DNA of 64,000 nt from Intestinibaculum porci (GCF_003925875.1 NZ_AP019309.1:1-64000); one strand, 5' to 3'; shown: positions 1-14,533, numbered from the stretch's first letter. Made by a program: numbers and translations. Notes: generated by a model not told the origin, from the letters alone.

Positions 1-242
1 AAGCAGTGATTCTGACGGTGCATAAAAGAGGTTACGCACAGTTATGCCCATCTGATAATGTGCACAATTTAAGTTATGCACTTTTCTTTGTTCCATGAAA
101 TTTGTGGATAACTCAAAATTTACCGACATATCAAGCATTTTTATTATGTGCGTAACTATGTGCATAAGTTGTGAATAACTTTTTTTCACTTCTTTTTATG
201 CACAAAATGCCCTATAATTGAGGACGAAAGAGGTGAAATTAT
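1..242. other. oriC: oriC, upstream DnaA-box cluster
   Basis: At least eight 9-mers close to the DnaA box TTATCCACA lie before dnaA. Forward copies are at 32-40 (TTACGCACA), 42-50, 74-82 and 196-204 (TTATGCACA). Reverse copies are at 103-111 (perfect TGTGGATAA), 147-155, 159-167 and 170-178. A TATAAT hexamer at 213-218 is a likely -10 for dnaA, so DnaA binding here could also autoregulate the gene. With the second cluster behind dnaA this gives a split origin like that of Bacillus. The left end of the region is cut by the window. Confidence 0.85.
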
Positions 243-1607
243 ATGTCGCTCGCTGAGAACTGGTCACAATGTCTGGCAGATTTCCGCGATCAGTTTGATG
301 ATAAAGTCATTTTTGACTCCTTCATCGCCGATCTCACTGCCCAGGACATTATTAATGATGAACTGCTGGCCACGACTCCCTATGCTTTTAATGTAGGCAT
401 GATTGAAGATTATGTGCCTTTATTAGAAAAAACATATAATTCACTGTTCGACGCAAACCTCACGATCAAAGTTATGAGTGAGGCTGATTATAAAAAAGGA
501 TATGCTGGAAAAAAGCAGAAAAAAGAGGAAGAAAAGCCTTCTTTAGATGACCATCTGAACCCTGATTTCACATTTGATAATTTTGTAGTCGGGAACTCTA
601 ACAGAATCGCGCAAAATGCCTCTCTGGCCGTGGCGATGAAGCCCGGGGCTGCTTACAGCCCGCTCTTTATCTATAGTAATTCCGGACTTGGTAAAACACA
701 CCTTTTAAATGCCATCGGAAACTTTGTAAAAAAGCGTGATAAAGAGGGTGTAAAACGTATTCTTTATACATCGACGGAGAACTTTGTGAATGATTATGTT
801 TCTTCTATCGCCCATAATATGATTGATGAATTCAATGAAAGATATCGTTCCATCGATGTCCTGCTTATTGATGATATTCAGTTTATTGCGTCTAAAACGC
901 AGAGTTCTGAGATGTTTTTCAACATTTTTAACTCCCTGCAGAACGAAAATAAACAGATCGTCATCACTAGTGATAAGCCGCCAAAGGACTTAAAAGGGAT
1001 CGAAAACCGGTTAATTTCTCGTTTTACCAATGGATTAACAGTATCGATCGATACCCCAGAATTTGAAACATCGAAAGCTATTTTGAAGAAAAAATTAGAA
1101 ATTGAAAAAGTCGATTATCCCATCAAGGAAGATGTACTCGATTTTATGGCTTCCCATTTTAATCGTGATATTCGTGAACTTGAAGGGTCTTTGAAGCGTC
1201 TGCTTTTCTACAAACTTGTTTTTGGGCAAAATATTGAAGTCATTGACTTAGAGTTTGCTTTGCAGGCTTTTGAAGATGATTATAAAGAAGAAAAAGTCCG
1301 AAAAGTTGACCTTTCTGTCGATAAAATTAAGAAAACGGTCGCTGATTACTACAATCTGACTGTCGCGCAGATCAACTCGAAATCTCGTACATCTAATGTC
1401 ATCGTGGCTCGTCATATTGCCATGTATTTAGTTCGTAACCTGCTCAATGATATGTCTTATATCCAGATCGGTAAGGAATTTGGCGGTCGTGATCACTCGA
1501 CGGTCATGAAAGCCTGCGATAAGGTGGAAAAGAATATCAAAAAGGATAAAAACTATAAGCAGGCGGTGGAGGACTTACGCAAGAAACTGAGTAAGTCACA
1601 CTCATAG
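243..1607 (+). CDS. dnaA: Chromosomal replication initiator DnaA
   Basis: DnaA binds the 9-mer boxes on both sides of this gene and melts the origin. The 454-residue length is normal for the family. The N-terminal helicase-loading domain is followed by an AAA+ domain with Walker A (SNSGLGKTH) and Walker B (LLIDDIQF). The C-terminal helix-turn-helix carries the family signature GRDHSTVMKAC, which reads the boxes. The ATG at 243 follows an AAAGAGGTG ribosome site. DnaA boxes resume directly after the stop codon. Confidence 0.98.
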   Translation: MSLAENWSQCLADFRDQFDDKVIFDSFIADLTAQDIINDELLATTPYAFNVGMIEDYVPLLEKTYNSLFDANLTIKVMSEADYKKGYAGKKQKKEEEKPSLDDHLNPDFTFDNFVVGNSNRIAQNASLAVAMKPGAAYSPLFIYSNSGLGKTHLLNAIGNFVKKRDKEGVKRILYTSTENFVNDYVSSIAHNMIDEFNERYRSIDVLLIDDIQFIASKTQSSEMFFNIFNSLQNENKQIVITSDKPPKDLKGIENRLISRFTNGLTVSIDTPEFETSKAILKKKLEIEKVDYPIKEDVLDFMASHFNRDIRELEGSLKRLLFYKLVFGQNIEVIDLEFALQAFEDDYKEEKVRKVDLSVDKIKKTVADYYNLTVAQINSKSRTSNVIVARHIAMYLVRNLLNDMSYIQIGKEFGGRDHSTVMKACDKVEKNIKKDKNYKQAVEDLRKKLSKSHS

Positions 1608-1754
1608 TTATTCACAATTGTGCACAAGTTATACACCGTGAATAATTCAAAAAGTTATCCACAATACGTGCTATTTTGAGTTACGCACAATTGTGCACAA
1701 CGTTATTATTATTAATGATATAAAAAGAAATAAAATAAAAGAAGGAGAACAAAC
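1608..1754. other. oriC: oriC, dnaA-dnaN spacer with DnaA boxes and AT-rich unwinding tract
   Basis: Boxes are at 1608-1616 (TTATTCACA), 1629-1637, 1655-1663 (perfect TTATCCACA) and 1681-1689 (TTACGCACA). The string CACAATTGTGCACAA occurs twice, at 1613-1627 and 1686-1700, adding palindromic half-boxes. From about 1701 to 1745 the sequence is almost pure A/T, which suits a DNA unwinding element. The arrangement matches the dnaA-dnaN half of a bipartite firmicute origin. No gene is present. Confidence 0.85.
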
Positions 1755-2858
1755 ATGAAATTTAAAATCAAAAGATCGATTCTCTTAAATGCCTTAGCGA
1801 ATGTCTCTCGTGCTGTTTCTCAGAAAACACCACTGCCCGCCTTAACCGGGATCAAATTTGAATTAACTGATGAAGCTTTGATCTTAACTGGTAGTGATAG
1901 TGATATTACCATTCAGACAACGATTACGGATCAGTTAGAAATTATTGAACCAGGGGCAATTGTCTTATCCGCCAAATACATTGTCGAAATTATTAAACGT
2001 TTAGATTCCGATGACGTGTCAATCTTTATCTTAGATGGCACCCTAACACGTATTCAGGGCGGCAGTTCTAAATTTGATTTAAATGGGACAGATGCTTTTG
2101 ATTACCCACGTATTGATTTAAGTCAGAACGGTGTGCATTTAACGATTGGCTCACAGTTATTAAAAGGGTTAATTGAAAAAACGGTTTTCGCTACTAGCGA
2201 TAAAGAAAACAGACCAACTTTAACAGGGGTTAACTTTAAAGCAAAAGAGACGACATTAACGGCCGTCGCTACTGATAGTTACCGTTTAGCGCAATGTACA
2301 ACATCATTAGAAGAAAATCAGTCTTTCAATATTGTGGTTCCCAAAAAATCATTATCCGAAATCTCTCGTATGATTGAAAAAGATGAAAATATGGATGTCT
2401 TTGTCTCTGACCATAAGATTTTATTTGTCGTTGGCAACTTCCTGATTCTCTCTCGTCTTATCGATGGTGCTTATCCTGACGTTTCTAAGTTATTAATGAA
2501 TAACTTTAACAGCAGTTTAAGTATTAATGCGAATGATTTATTAAAAGCCATTGATCGTGCCGCTTTATTATCTGATGATGCAAAATACATCATTACGTTA
2601 TCGATGAGTCCTGATCGCGTCCGGATTTCTTCTAATTCTCAGGAAATTGGTTCCGTTGATGAAGAATTACCAGAAGCATTCTATAAAGGAGCACCTTTAG
2701 ATATTTCCTTTAGTGCGAAATATTTAAATGAAGCGATCCGTTCCATTAATACCGAAACTGTAAAGATTCAGTTCACGGAAAATATGCGTCCGTTCATGAT
2801 TACTGATGTCGATCATGATGATAATATTCAGGTTATTTTACCCGTTCGTACGTATTAA
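1755..2858 (+). CDS. dnaN: DNA polymerase III beta sliding clamp DnaN
   Basis: This is the ring-shaped clamp that tethers the replicative polymerase to DNA and binds many repair proteins. Its 367 residues cover three repeated clamp folds. The N-terminal MKFKIKRSILLNALANVSRA and the C-terminal MLPVRTY-like ending (QVILPVRTY) are typical of Gram-positive DnaN. The ATG at 1755 has a strong GAAGGAGAAC ribosome site. The gene lies in the classic order after dnaA, separated by an origin cluster, and is closed by an intrinsic terminator. Confidence 0.98.
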   Translation: MKFKIKRSILLNALANVSRAVSQKTPLPALTGIKFELTDEALILTGSDSDITIQTTITDQLEIIEPGAIVLSAKYIVEIIKRLDSDDVSIFILDGTLTRIQGGSSKFDLNGTDAFDYPRIDLSQNGVHLTIGSQLLKGLIEKTVFATSDKENRPTLTGVNFKAKETTLTAVATDSYRLAQCTTSLEENQSFNIVVPKKSLSEISRMIEKDENMDVFVSDHKILFVVGNFLILSRLIDGAYPDVSKLLMNNFNSSLSINANDLLKAIDRAALLSDDAKYIITLSMSPDRVRISSNSQEIGSVDEELPEAFYKGAPLDISFSAKYLNEAIRSINTETVKIQFTENMRPFMITDVDHDDNIQVILPVRTY

Positions 2859-2867
2859 GAAATAAGG

Positions 2868-2901
2868 GAGAAAGTATCTTTATTAATACTTTCTCTTTTT
2901 T
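2868..2901 (+). terminator. Intrinsic terminator after dnaN
   Basis: A perfect 10-bp stem (GAGAAAGTAT / ATACTTTCTC) with an 8-nt loop is followed by a run of T. It separates dnaA-dnaN from the yaaA operon. The next 170 bases are AT-rich, with only the yaaA promoter recognisable. Confidence 0.85.
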
Positions 2902-3073
2902 ATTATTTGTATATTATTTCATAATGTTTACTTGAGATATCGTTTTCTTCTATTGATAGTGCTAAATCGTCAAATTTTTTGATTTAAGAAGATTTTGTTT
3001 AAAATCATGTTTTTCTATTCCTTTGTTTATTTGTCTTGATATGCCCTCTATCCTACAAATTTCTATTATTTTA

Positions 3074-3115
3074 TGGTATAATAAGACTATATGATAAAAG
3101 GAGAAATAAATATGC
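3074..3115 (+). repeat. yaaA promoter/RBS block, exact 42-bp match to the tet(W) leader start
   Basis: The block contains TATAAT at 3077-3082, an AAAGGAG ribosome site and the yaaA start codon. The identical 42 bases occur at 44310-44351, covering the -10, RBS and start of the tet(W) leader peptide. Flanking bases differ on both sides, so this is a sharply bounded shared segment. Confidence 0.9.
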
Positions 3116-3313
3116 AGGAACTGAAAATTCATACTGAATATATTACTTTAGGCCAGGCCCTGAAGCTTGCAAATTTAACATCTTCCGGCGTCGAATCAAA
3201 AATTGTCATCGCCGAAGGAGAGGTTAAAGTAAATGGTGAAGTAGAAACCCGTCGCGGCAAGAAACTGCGTAATGGGGACAGCTTTAGTTACGATCAGGAA
3301 ACGTTTGTCGTTC

Positions 3314-3333
<20 letters not shown>
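3112..3333 (+). CDS. yaaA: S4-domain protein YaaA
   Basis: This is a small RNA-binding S4-domain protein of 73 residues, conserved between dnaN and recF in Bacillota; its exact role is unclear, with ribosome or RNA binding assumed from the fold. The core (GVESKIVIAEGEVKVNGEVE, then TRRGKKLRNGD) is the S4 fold. I start it at the ATG at 3112 because AAAGGAG lies 8 nt upstream. An in-frame ATG at 3091 lies upstream of that Shine-Dalgarno and would be translated through it. Its 3' end overlaps recF by 20 nt, so the two are coupled. Confidence 0.9.
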
Positions 3334-6365
<3,032 letters not shown>

Positions 6366-6377
6366 TAGGAGGACGTC

Positions 6378-8852
6378 ATGGAAGAACGTGGAATTAAGAA
6401 AATTAATCTGACGGGTGAAATGAAGAAATCCTTCATTGAATATGCGATGTCCGTTATTATGGCGCGTGCCCTGCCGGATGCCCGCGATGGGATGAAACCG
6501 GTCCAGCGCCGTATCATTCATGGGATGAATGAATTAGGCTGTTATAGTGACAAGCCTTATAAGAAATCAGCCAGAATTGTTGGGGAAGTCATGGGAAAAT
6601 ATCACCCTCATGGTGACTCCTCAATTTATGAAGCCTTAGTTCGTATGGCTCAGGATTTCTCTTATCGTTATATGTTAGTTGATGGCCATGGGAACTTTGG
6701 TTCGATCGATGGTGACGGCGCCGCCGCCATGCGATATACCGAATCAAGAATGTCAAAAATCTGTATGGAAATGGTTCGTGATATCAATAAAGATACCGTT
6801 GACTTTATGCCTAACTACGATGGTGAAGAAAAAGAACCAATCGTTTTACCAAGCCGTATTCCTAACCTGTTAATCAATGGATCAACGGGGATTGCGGTCG
6901 GTATGGCAACGAATATTCCACCCCATAACTTAGGGGAAGTTGTTGATGCGATTTTAGCTTTATCAAAGAATCCTGATTTAACCGTTACCGAAATCATGGA
7001 CAACTATTTACCAGGTCCAGATTTTCCAACCGGCGCTTATATCTTAGGGCGTTCAGCGATTAAGAAAGCTTATGAAACAGGCAATGGCTTAATTACTTTA
7101 AGAGCTAAGTCTGAAATTGAAGATATTGGCAACAACAAAAAAGCGATTATCGTGACCGAATTACCTTATATGGTCAATAAAGCGCGTTTAATCGAAAAGA
7201 TTGCCGAACATGTAAAAAATAAAAACATTGAAGGTATTACCGAATTACGTGATGAATCTGACCGTGATGGGATCCGTGTGGTTATTGAATTACGTCGTGA
7301 TGTCCAGCCGGAAGTGATCTTAAATCAGCTCTATAAACTGACTTCATTACAAAATACTTTTGGTGTGAATAACATTGCCTTAATTAATAATGAACCAAAA
7401 ACATTATCATTAAAGGACTTAATTCAGGTTTATTTAGATCATCAGAAAGAAGTCATTCGTCGCCGTGTCACGTTTGATTTGAAAAAAGCTGAAGATCGTG
7501 CCCATATCTTGGATGGTTTAAAAAGAGCCATTGATCAGATCGATGCGATCATTGAACTGATCCGTTCCTCACGTACCACGGAAATCATTCAGCAGCGTTT
7601 AATGGATGAATTCGATATGTCAGAAAGACAGGCGAAAGCGATTCGTGAAATGCAGCTGCAGCGTTTGGCTGGTTTGGAACGTGAAAAGATTGAAAATGAA
7701 TTAAATCAGTTATTAGAAACGATCGCTGATTTAAAAGATATTTTAGCTTCGCCGTCAAGAATCGTCGATATTGTCGATTCTGAATTGTTGGAAATTAAAG
7801 AGAAATATGGTGATAAACGTCGTACTGAAATCATCCAGGGTACCTTCGATATCGAAGATGAAGACCTGATTCCAGTTGAAGATGTTATCATTTCCTTAAC
7901 CTCTAATGGTTATGTCAAACGTATGCCAGTTGATACTTATAAAGCCCAGAACCGTGGCGGTAAAGGGATCAAAGGTATGGCGACGAATAGTGATGATGTC
8001 GTTGACAGTCTCTTAAATATGTCAACGCATGATGATTTATTAATCTTCTCTAATACCGGTCGTGTTTATCGTTTAAAAGGCTACAACATTCCAGAGTTTG
8101 GCCGTACCGCTAAAGGACTGCCAATTGTCAATCTGTTAAACTTAGATAAAGCGGAAACCATCAAAGCCATGATTGCCATTCATCCAGGTGATGTAGAAGA
8201 TGAAGATTACCTCTTCTTTGCGACGAAAAATGGTTTGGTTAAACGAACACCGGTCGATGAATTCAGAAATATTCGTCAGTCTGGTAAGATTGCCATCAGC
8301 TTAAAAAATGATGATGAACTCGTTTCTGTAAAACATACCAATGGTCATGAAGAAGTCATCTTAGCGGCTTCTAATGGAAAAGCGATCCGCTTTAAGGAAG
8401 AAGATGTTCGTTCTATGGGCCGAACTGCCGCCGGCGTGCGCGGGATGAACGTTGATGGCGCTCGGGTCATTGGCATGACGACAAGCAGTGAAGGAGAAAA
8501 CATCTGTGTTGTCACTCAGAAAGGTTATGGCAAGATGACTCATGTCGATGAATATCGTCTCTCTCATCGTGGCGGTAAAGGTGTAAAAACCGTCAATATT
8601 ACGGCTAAAAATGGAGAACTGATTGCGATTCGTGCCGTTAATGGTGATGAAGATCTGATGATTATGACCAATGAAGGCATCATTATCCGTTTACCAATGG
8701 AACAGGTGAAATCCGCTGGTCGTGCCACTCAGGGCGTCAGATTGATTCGCTTAAGTGATGAGGCTTTAGTTTCTTCGATTTCCGTCGTTGATAAATCTGA
8801 GGAAGAGTCAGATACAGCGACAGAGGAGACAAAAGACACAACAGAAGAATAA
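6378..8852 (+). CDS. gyrA: DNA gyrase subunit A
   Basis: This is the breakage-reunion subunit, 824 residues, placed 12 nt after gyrB with a GTAGGAGGA ribosome site. The catalytic tyrosine lies in [10 protein letters not shown] near residue 120. The quinolone-determining stretch reads [11 protein letters not shown]: Ser at the usual first position and Glu at the second, so no classical resistance change is visible. Repeated beta-pinwheel blades fill the C-terminal half (GYVKRMP, GLVKRTP, GGKGVKT). The last 25 residues are an acidic Glu/Asp/Thr tail. Confidence 0.97.
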   Translation: MEERGIKKINLTGEMKKSFIEYAMSVIMARALPDARDGMKPVQRRIIHGMNELGCYSDKPYKKSARIVGEVMGKYHPHGDSSIYEALVRMAQDFSYRYMLVDGHGNFGSIDGDGAAAMRYTESRMSKICMEMVRDINKDTVDFMPNYDGEEKEPIVLPSRIPNLLINGSTGIAVGMATNIPPHNLGEVVDAILALSKNPDLTVTEIMDNYLPGPDFPTGAYILGRSAIKKAYETGNGLITLRAKSEIEDIGNNKKAIIVTELPYMVNKARLIEKIAEHVKNKNIEGITELRDESDRDGIRVVIELRRDVQPEVILNQLYKLTSLQNTFGVNNIALINNEPKTLSLKDLIQVYLDHQKEVIRRRVTFDLKKAEDRAHILDGLKRAIDQIDAIIELIRSSRTTEIIQQRLMDEFDMSERQAKAIREMQLQRLAGLEREKIENELNQLLETIADLKDILASPSRIVDIVDSELLEIKEKYGDKRRTEIIQGTFDIEDEDLIPVEDVIISLTSNGYVKRMPVDTYKAQNRGGKGIKGMATNSDDVVDSLLNMSTHDDLLIFSNTGRVYRLKGYNIPEFGRTAKGLPIVNLLNLDKAETIKAMIAIHPGDVEDEDYLFFATKNGLVKRTPVDEFRNIRQSGKIAISLKNDDELVSVKHTNGHEEVILAASNGKAIRFKEEDVRSMGRTAAGVRGMNVDGARVIGMTTSSEGENICVVTQKGYGKMTHVDEYRLSHRGGKGVKTVNITAKNGELIAIRAVNGDEDLMIMTNEGIIIRLPMEQVKSAGRATQGVRLIRLSDEALVSSISVVDKSEEESDTATEETKDTTEE

Positions 8853-8857
8853 TCGTT

Positions 8858-8886
8858 TAAAAAGCTAGCTTCGGCTAGCTTTTTTC
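8858..8886 (+). terminator. Intrinsic terminator after gyrA
   Basis: An AAAAGCTAGC / GCTAGCTTTT stem around a TTCG loop is followed by T residues. It ends the recF-gyrA operon. Confidence 0.9.
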
Positions 8887-9360
8887 ATGCCGAAAAGGAA
8901 AGTCATCAGTCAAAAGTATAATAATAGTAGATAAAATATTATATATAATATATAAGTATATTAAAAATATCTAATAGTATATAAATAATAATTAATATAA
9001 AATTGATTATCATCTCACATTAAATACAATAAAATAGAGAATATGTCCAATGAAACAATAAAATATCAATCATTAATAAATATATAAAATTATAAAAATA
9101 TATTTAAGATAAATATTATATAAATAAGTCTAAAATTAAAATATCTAAAAATAGAATAAATGGAAAGGGCTGGTGATGACAAAAGATTAGAAAAAGAGAA
9201 AAAAGGCAGGAATAAACGAGAGTGAAGAAATAAGGGAAAGAGGTATAAATATAAGGAAACAGAGAAAACATAGCGTAGAAGCGCTGATATGAAGAAATAG
9301 AAGGATATCAGAAGAGCGGCTAAGAAAACGATTGTCAGCACTTAGAGGACACATGAAAGA
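8887..9360. other. Long non-coding spacer: extreme AT tract then purine-rich tract
   Basis: From about 8920 to 9160 the sequence is almost entirely A/T, with many short TA-rich repeats. From about 9161 to 9310 the plus strand is strongly purine-rich (A/G). ORFs reading across it on the minus strand are low-complexity and unconvincing. No T-box specifier or AGGGTGG antiterminator sequence is visible before serS. I see no gene here. Confidence 0.6.
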
Positions 9361-9361
9361 A

Positions 9362-9390
9362 TTGCAAGAAGAAGGGGATTGTTGTATAAT
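9362..9390 (+). promoter_or_regulatory. serS promoter
   Basis: TTGCAA at 9362-9367 and TATAAT at 9385-9390 are separated by exactly 17 bp. They lie 29 nt before the serS start, so the leader is too short for a T-box. Confidence 0.75.
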
Positions 9391-9418
9391 TTTTGCGTGT
9401 ATAAAAGGAGATAAAATC

Positions 9419-10705
9419 ATGATTGATATTGCAAGATTACGAGAAGATCCTGATTCTGTCAGAGAGAATATTAAAAAGAAATTCCAGGATCACAAGCTTC
9501 CATTAGTAGATGAAGCATTAGAATTAGATCAGAAACAGCGTGCCGCTATTACTAAAGCGAGTGAATTAAGAGCGGAAAAGAACAAGATCTCAAAAAGCAT
9601 TGGCGCTTTAATGAGAGAAGGTAAAAAAGACGAAGCGGAAGCTGCCAAAGCTAAAGTTAAAGACATTAACAATCAGTTACCTGAATTAGAAAAAGAAGAA
9701 AAGGAATACAGCGAAAAGTTAAGAGAAGTCATGATGCAGATTCCTAACTTTATCGATTCCTCTGTCCCAATTGGGAAAGATGATAGCGAAAACGTTGAAG
9801 TCGAAAGATTTGGTGAACCAAAGGTGCCAGATTATGAAATTCCTTATCATGCCGATATTATTGAAAGATGCGGCGGCATGGATAAAGTTTCTGCTGGTCG
9901 TACTTCAGGGGAAGGCTTCTATTACTTATTAGGTGATATTGCGCGTTTACATGAAGCCATGATCGCTTATGCCAGAGATTTTATGATTGATCAGGGATTC
10001 ACTTATGCGATTCCACCATTCATGATCAGAAGTTCAGTCGTTGATGGCGTTATGTCTTTCGAAGAAATGGATGCCATGATGTATAAAATCGAAGGAGAAG
10101 ACTTATTCTTAATCGGTACATCAGAACATTCAATGATCGGTCGTTTCCAGGGCCAGATCATTCCATCAAAAGACTTACCAATCAGAATGACATCATATTC
10201 TCCATGTTTCCGTAAAGAAGGCGGCAGCCATGGTTTGGAAGAACGTGGTTTATATCGTGTACACCAGTTTGAAAAAGAAGAAATGATCGTTTTATGCGAA
10301 CCAGAAAAATCAATGGAAGAATATGAAAAGATGTGGCGTTACACAGTTCAGGTCTTCAGAAATTTTGATGTGCCAGTAAGACAGCTGGAATGCTGCTCAG
10401 GGGACTTAGCAGACTTAAAAGTGAAATCATGCGATGTAGAAGCATGGTCACCACGTCAGCAGAAATATTTCGAAGTAGGTTCATGTTCAACCTTAGGTGA
10501 TGCGCAGGCTAGAAGACTTGGCATCCGTGCTAAGAATGATCAGGGTACTTATTATCTTCATACATTAAACAACACCGTTGTTGCTTCACCACGAGGCCTC
10601 ATCGCGCTCATTGAAAATAACTACAATGAAGATGGTTCGATCAATGTACCAAAAGTCTTACAGCCTTACATGGGCGGTAAAGAAAAAATCTTACCTAAAG
10701 ATTAA
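9419..10705 (+). CDS. serS: Seryl-tRNA synthetase
   Basis: This class II synthetase charges tRNA-Ser. It has 428 residues. The N-terminal antiparallel coiled coil (roughly residues 27-105, rich in Glu/Lys) grips the long variable arm of the tRNA. The catalytic core shows motif 2 (FRKEGGSHGLEERGLYR) and motif 3 (GLIALIENN). I chose ATG 9419, directly after AAAAGGAG and downstream of the promoter; an upstream in-frame ATG at 9332 precedes the promoter itself. The position behind gyrA is common in Bacillota. Confidence 0.97.
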   Translation: MIDIARLREDPDSVRENIKKKFQDHKLPLVDEALELDQKQRAAITKASELRAEKNKISKSIGALMREGKKDEAEAAKAKVKDINNQLPELEKEEKEYSEKLREVMMQIPNFIDSSVPIGKDDSENVEVERFGEPKVPDYEIPYHADIIERCGGMDKVSAGRTSGEGFYYLLGDIARLHEAMIAYARDFMIDQGFTYAIPPFMIRSSVVDGVMSFEEMDAMMYKIEGEDLFLIGTSEHSMIGRFQGQIIPSKDLPIRMTSYSPCFRKEGGSHGLEERGLYRVHQFEKEEMIVLCEPEKSMEEYEKMWRYTVQVFRNFDVPVRQLECCSGDLADLKVKSCDVEAWSPRQQKYFEVGSCSTLGDAQARRLGIRAKNDQGTYYLHTLNNTVVASPRGLIALIENNYNEDGSINVPKVLQPYMGGKEKILPKD

Positions 10706-10712
10706 TTATCTC

Positions 10713-10738
10713 GACTCAGGTTTTCCTGGGTCTTTTTT
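10713..10738 (+). terminator. Intrinsic terminator after serS
   Basis: GACTCAGG / CCTGGGTC stem with a four-T loop, then six T. Confidence 0.85.
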
Positions 10739-12443
<1,705 letters not shown>

Positions 12444-12487
12444 AACAAGTTATCGCCACGAATGGGGAAGAGCTTTAAAATTTCCTA

Positions 12488-12515
12488 TTGAAATCACAAA
12501 AGAATATGTTATAAT
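12488..12515 (+). promoter_or_regulatory. Promoter of the SRP RNA gene
   Basis: TTGAAA at 12488-12493, a 16-bp spacer and TATAAT at 12510-12515, ending about 7 nt before the RNA. Confidence 0.7.
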
Positions 12516-12521
12516 TTTCCT

Positions 12522-12602
12522 TGCCATTACAATAGACATATCCGAACCATGTCAGGACCGGAAGGTAGCAGCATTAAGGATCCCTGTTTATGTGTGATGG
12601 CA
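12522..12602 (+). ncRNA. ffs: Small signal recognition particle RNA (4.5S type)
   Basis: This RNA pairs with Ffh to target nascent membrane proteins. The conserved apical domain is present: GTCAGGACCGGAAGGTAGCA at 12551-12570, including the GGAAG tetraloop and the A-rich asymmetric loop. The ends pair (TGCCAT at 12522-12527 with ATGGCA at 12597-12602) to close one long hairpin. A T-run follows. It is the short bacterial type without an Alu domain, unlike the roughly 270-nt Bacillus RNA. Confidence 0.92.
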
Positions 12603-12632
12603 CTTTTTTTATATTTAAGAGGAGTGATGGTG

Positions 12633-13076
12633 ATGGATGATGCTTATTATATGACATTAGCGATGGAAGAAGCGAAAAAGGCCGCATTAGAAGATGAAGT
12701 CCCAATTGGCTGTGTGATCGTCAAAGATGATCAGATCATCGCACAAACCCATAACTTAAAAGAACATTTGAAGAAGACGACAGCACACGCAGAGATTCTT
12801 GCGATCGAGCAGGCGAACGCTGCCTTAGGTTCCTGGCATTTAGATGACTGCACACTTTATGTCACGTTAGAGCCTTGTATGATGTGTACGGGAGCGATTG
12901 TGCAGTCGCGCATCAAAAGAGTTGTCATTGGCGCGCCTGATTCCCGCTGGCCGGGGATGACGCACTTATTAGAAGCTTTTACATATAACCACACCATTCA
13001 AATTGATTTTTCGACCTTAGGCACCAAGTGTGCTATGCTGTTATCAGCATATTTTAAGAAGAAGCGAAAGCATTAG
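12633..13076 (+). CDS. tadA: tRNA-specific adenosine deaminase TadA
   Basis: TadA deaminates A34 to inosine in the anticodon of tRNA-Arg(ACG). This 147-residue protein has the zinc/catalytic motif HAEILAIEQ, the PCMMC zinc ligands (TLEPCMMCTGAI) and an N-terminal helix typical of the family. ATG 12633 is preferred over ATG 12627 because it sits 8 nt behind AGGAG. It directly follows the SRP RNA, as in many Bacillota where tadA, the SRP RNA and dnaX cluster. Confidence 0.93.
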   Translation: MDDAYYMTLAMEEAKKAALEDEVPIGCVIVKDDQIIAQTHNLKEHLKKTTAHAEILAIEQANAALGSWHLDDCTLYVTLEPCMMCTGAIVQSRIKRVVIGAPDSRWPGMTHLLEAFTYNHTIQIDFSTLGTKCAMLLSAYFKKKRKH

Positions 13077-13107
13077 TTTCTTCTTTTCTTATGTGAGGGA
13101 GGGTACT

Positions 13108-14454
13108 ATGAAGAAATATGATATGACGCAAGGTCCATTATTTTCAAAGATTTTTCTGTTTGCCTTACCGATCGCGATCACGGGCATTCTCCAGCAGCTC
13201 TTTAATTCGGTCGATGTTGCAGTGATTGGTCAGTTTGTTGGTAAAGAAGCGATGGCGGGCGTCGGCACCGATGCCCCGATTGTCGGTATTATCATTTCTT
13301 TGCTTTCGGGTCTATCACTGGGGACAACCGTTACTGTCGCCCAAGCGATAGGGAGGCGATCACGTAAGGATATCAATCGCGCTGTGCATACATCGATCTT
13401 ATTAGCATTGCTTGCCGGTTTGATCATGACCGTGATCTTTGAGGCGATTGTCCCTAGTCTGCTGACGATGATGAATGTGCCAGGCAGCGTCTATGCTTAT
13501 GCGTTAAAGTATTTAAGAATCTACAGCGGCGGTCTGGTGATCTTCGCTCTCTATGATTTTACTGCCGCAATCTTACGTGCTGCCGGTCATACTAAGGAGC
13601 CGATGTATGCTTTGATCATTTCTGGTATCATTAATGTCATCCTGAATTTACTTTTTGTCATTGTCTTCCATTTAGATGCCGTAGGGGTGGCCTTGGCGAC
13701 AGTGATCGCCAATGGCGTCAGCGTGATGCTCCTGATGAGAAAACTGATCACGATCGATGAAGACATTCGCGTTCACCGCTCGGATTTAAAAATTCATCCA
13801 ACGCAGTTATCAGCGATTTTGCATGTCGGCGCACCCGCTGGCATGCAGGGGATGCTCTTTGATATTTCCAACATGATCGTACAGTGGGGGATTAACTCTC
13901 TTGGGACAATCGCAATGGCTGGCTCATCCGCTGCGTTCAATATTGAGATCTTTATCTTTTATGTGGTGATCGCTTTTGCTCAGGCATGTACGACCTTTGT
14001 GGGACAAAATTATGGTGCTGCTCATTTGGATCGCTGTCAAAAGACACTAGCAATTTCTCTTTTCCAGGGCATGAGCATTACCGGCATCTTTTGTATCGGC
14101 TTGCTTGTGTTTAGTCAGCCGCTGCTGCATCTTTTTACACAGGATGATGCTGTTGTGAAAATTGGTCAGATCCAGCTTTTCTATATGGCTGTGATGTATG
14201 TTTTCTCAGCTTTACAGGAAATTGCCTCCGGTTATTTACGTGGCTATGGTGTCTCGATTATTCCAACCCTGATTTCAGTGATGGGCATCTGCGGTCTGCG
14301 TGTTGTCTGGATCATGACCATCTTTAAAAGCATGCCAACATTCCAAAACCTGATGATGCTTTATCCAATCTCACAAGGGGTGACAGGCATTATTATTTTG
14401 CTTGCCGGTTTCCTCTTTACCAGACACTTATTACATAAACAGGCGTATGATTAA
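13108..14454 (+). CDS. MATE family multidrug/cation efflux transporter
   Basis: This is a 448-residue integral membrane antiporter with about 12 hydrophobic segments in two repeated MatE halves. The family start (MTQGPLFSKIFLFALPIA) and the conserved LFNSVDVAVIGQFVG segment are clear. MATE proteins expel drugs or metabolites using Na+ or H+; the substrate cannot be read from sequence. GAGGGAGGGT lies before the start. It interrupts the tadA-dnaX neighbourhood. Its own terminator overlaps the stop codon. Confidence 0.9.
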   Translation: MKKYDMTQGPLFSKIFLFALPIAITGILQQLFNSVDVAVIGQFVGKEAMAGVGTDAPIVGIIISLLSGLSLGTTVTVAQAIGRRSRKDINRAVHTSILLALLAGLIMTVIFEAIVPSLLTMMNVPGSVYAYALKYLRIYSGGLVIFALYDFTAAILRAAGHTKEPMYALIISGIINVILNLLFVIVFHLDAVGVALATVIANGVSVMLLMRKLITIDEDIRVHRSDLKIHPTQLSAILHVGAPAGMQGMLFDISNMIVQWGINSLGTIAMAGSSAAFNIEIFIFYVVIAFAQACTTFVGQNYGAAHLDRCQKTLAISLFQGMSITGIFCIGLLVFSQPLLHLFTQDDAVVKIGQIQLFYMAVMYVFSALQEIASGYLRGYGVSIIPTLISVMGICGLRVVWIMTIFKSMPTFQNLMMLYPISQGVTGIIILLAGFLFTRHLLHKQAYD

Positions 14455-14470
14455 TTCATACGTTTTTTTC
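14444..14470 (+). terminator. Intrinsic terminator after the MATE gene
   Basis: CGTATGA / TCATACG stem with loop TTAAT, followed by a seven-T run. It overlaps the MATE stop codon. Confidence 0.85.
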
Positions 14471-14517
14471 TTTTGCACAAATAGATGAAATGAGCAAATT
14501 AATGTTTTAAAAGAGAA

Positions 14518-14533
14518 TGTTTCACGTGAAACA
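14518..14533. promoter_or_regulatory. parS: parS site 1
   Basis: Perfect 16-bp palindrome TGTTTCACGTGAAACA, the ParB/Spo0J loading sequence known from Bacillus. It lies between the MATE gene and dnaX, 14.5 kb from the origin. Confidence 0.92.

Noticed and set aside
6378-8852. Quinolone-resistance mutation in gyrA
   Set aside because: The resistance-determining stretch carries the ordinary Ser and Glu residues.
9161-9418. T-box riboswitch for serS
   Set aside because: No AGGGTGG antiterminator bulge or terminator is present, and the promoter lies only 29 nt before the start.
9090-9420. Minus-strand frames of 77-83 codons before serS
   Set aside because: They mirror an A/G-rich tract, giving Phe/Leu/Ser low-complexity protein, and lack ribosome sites.
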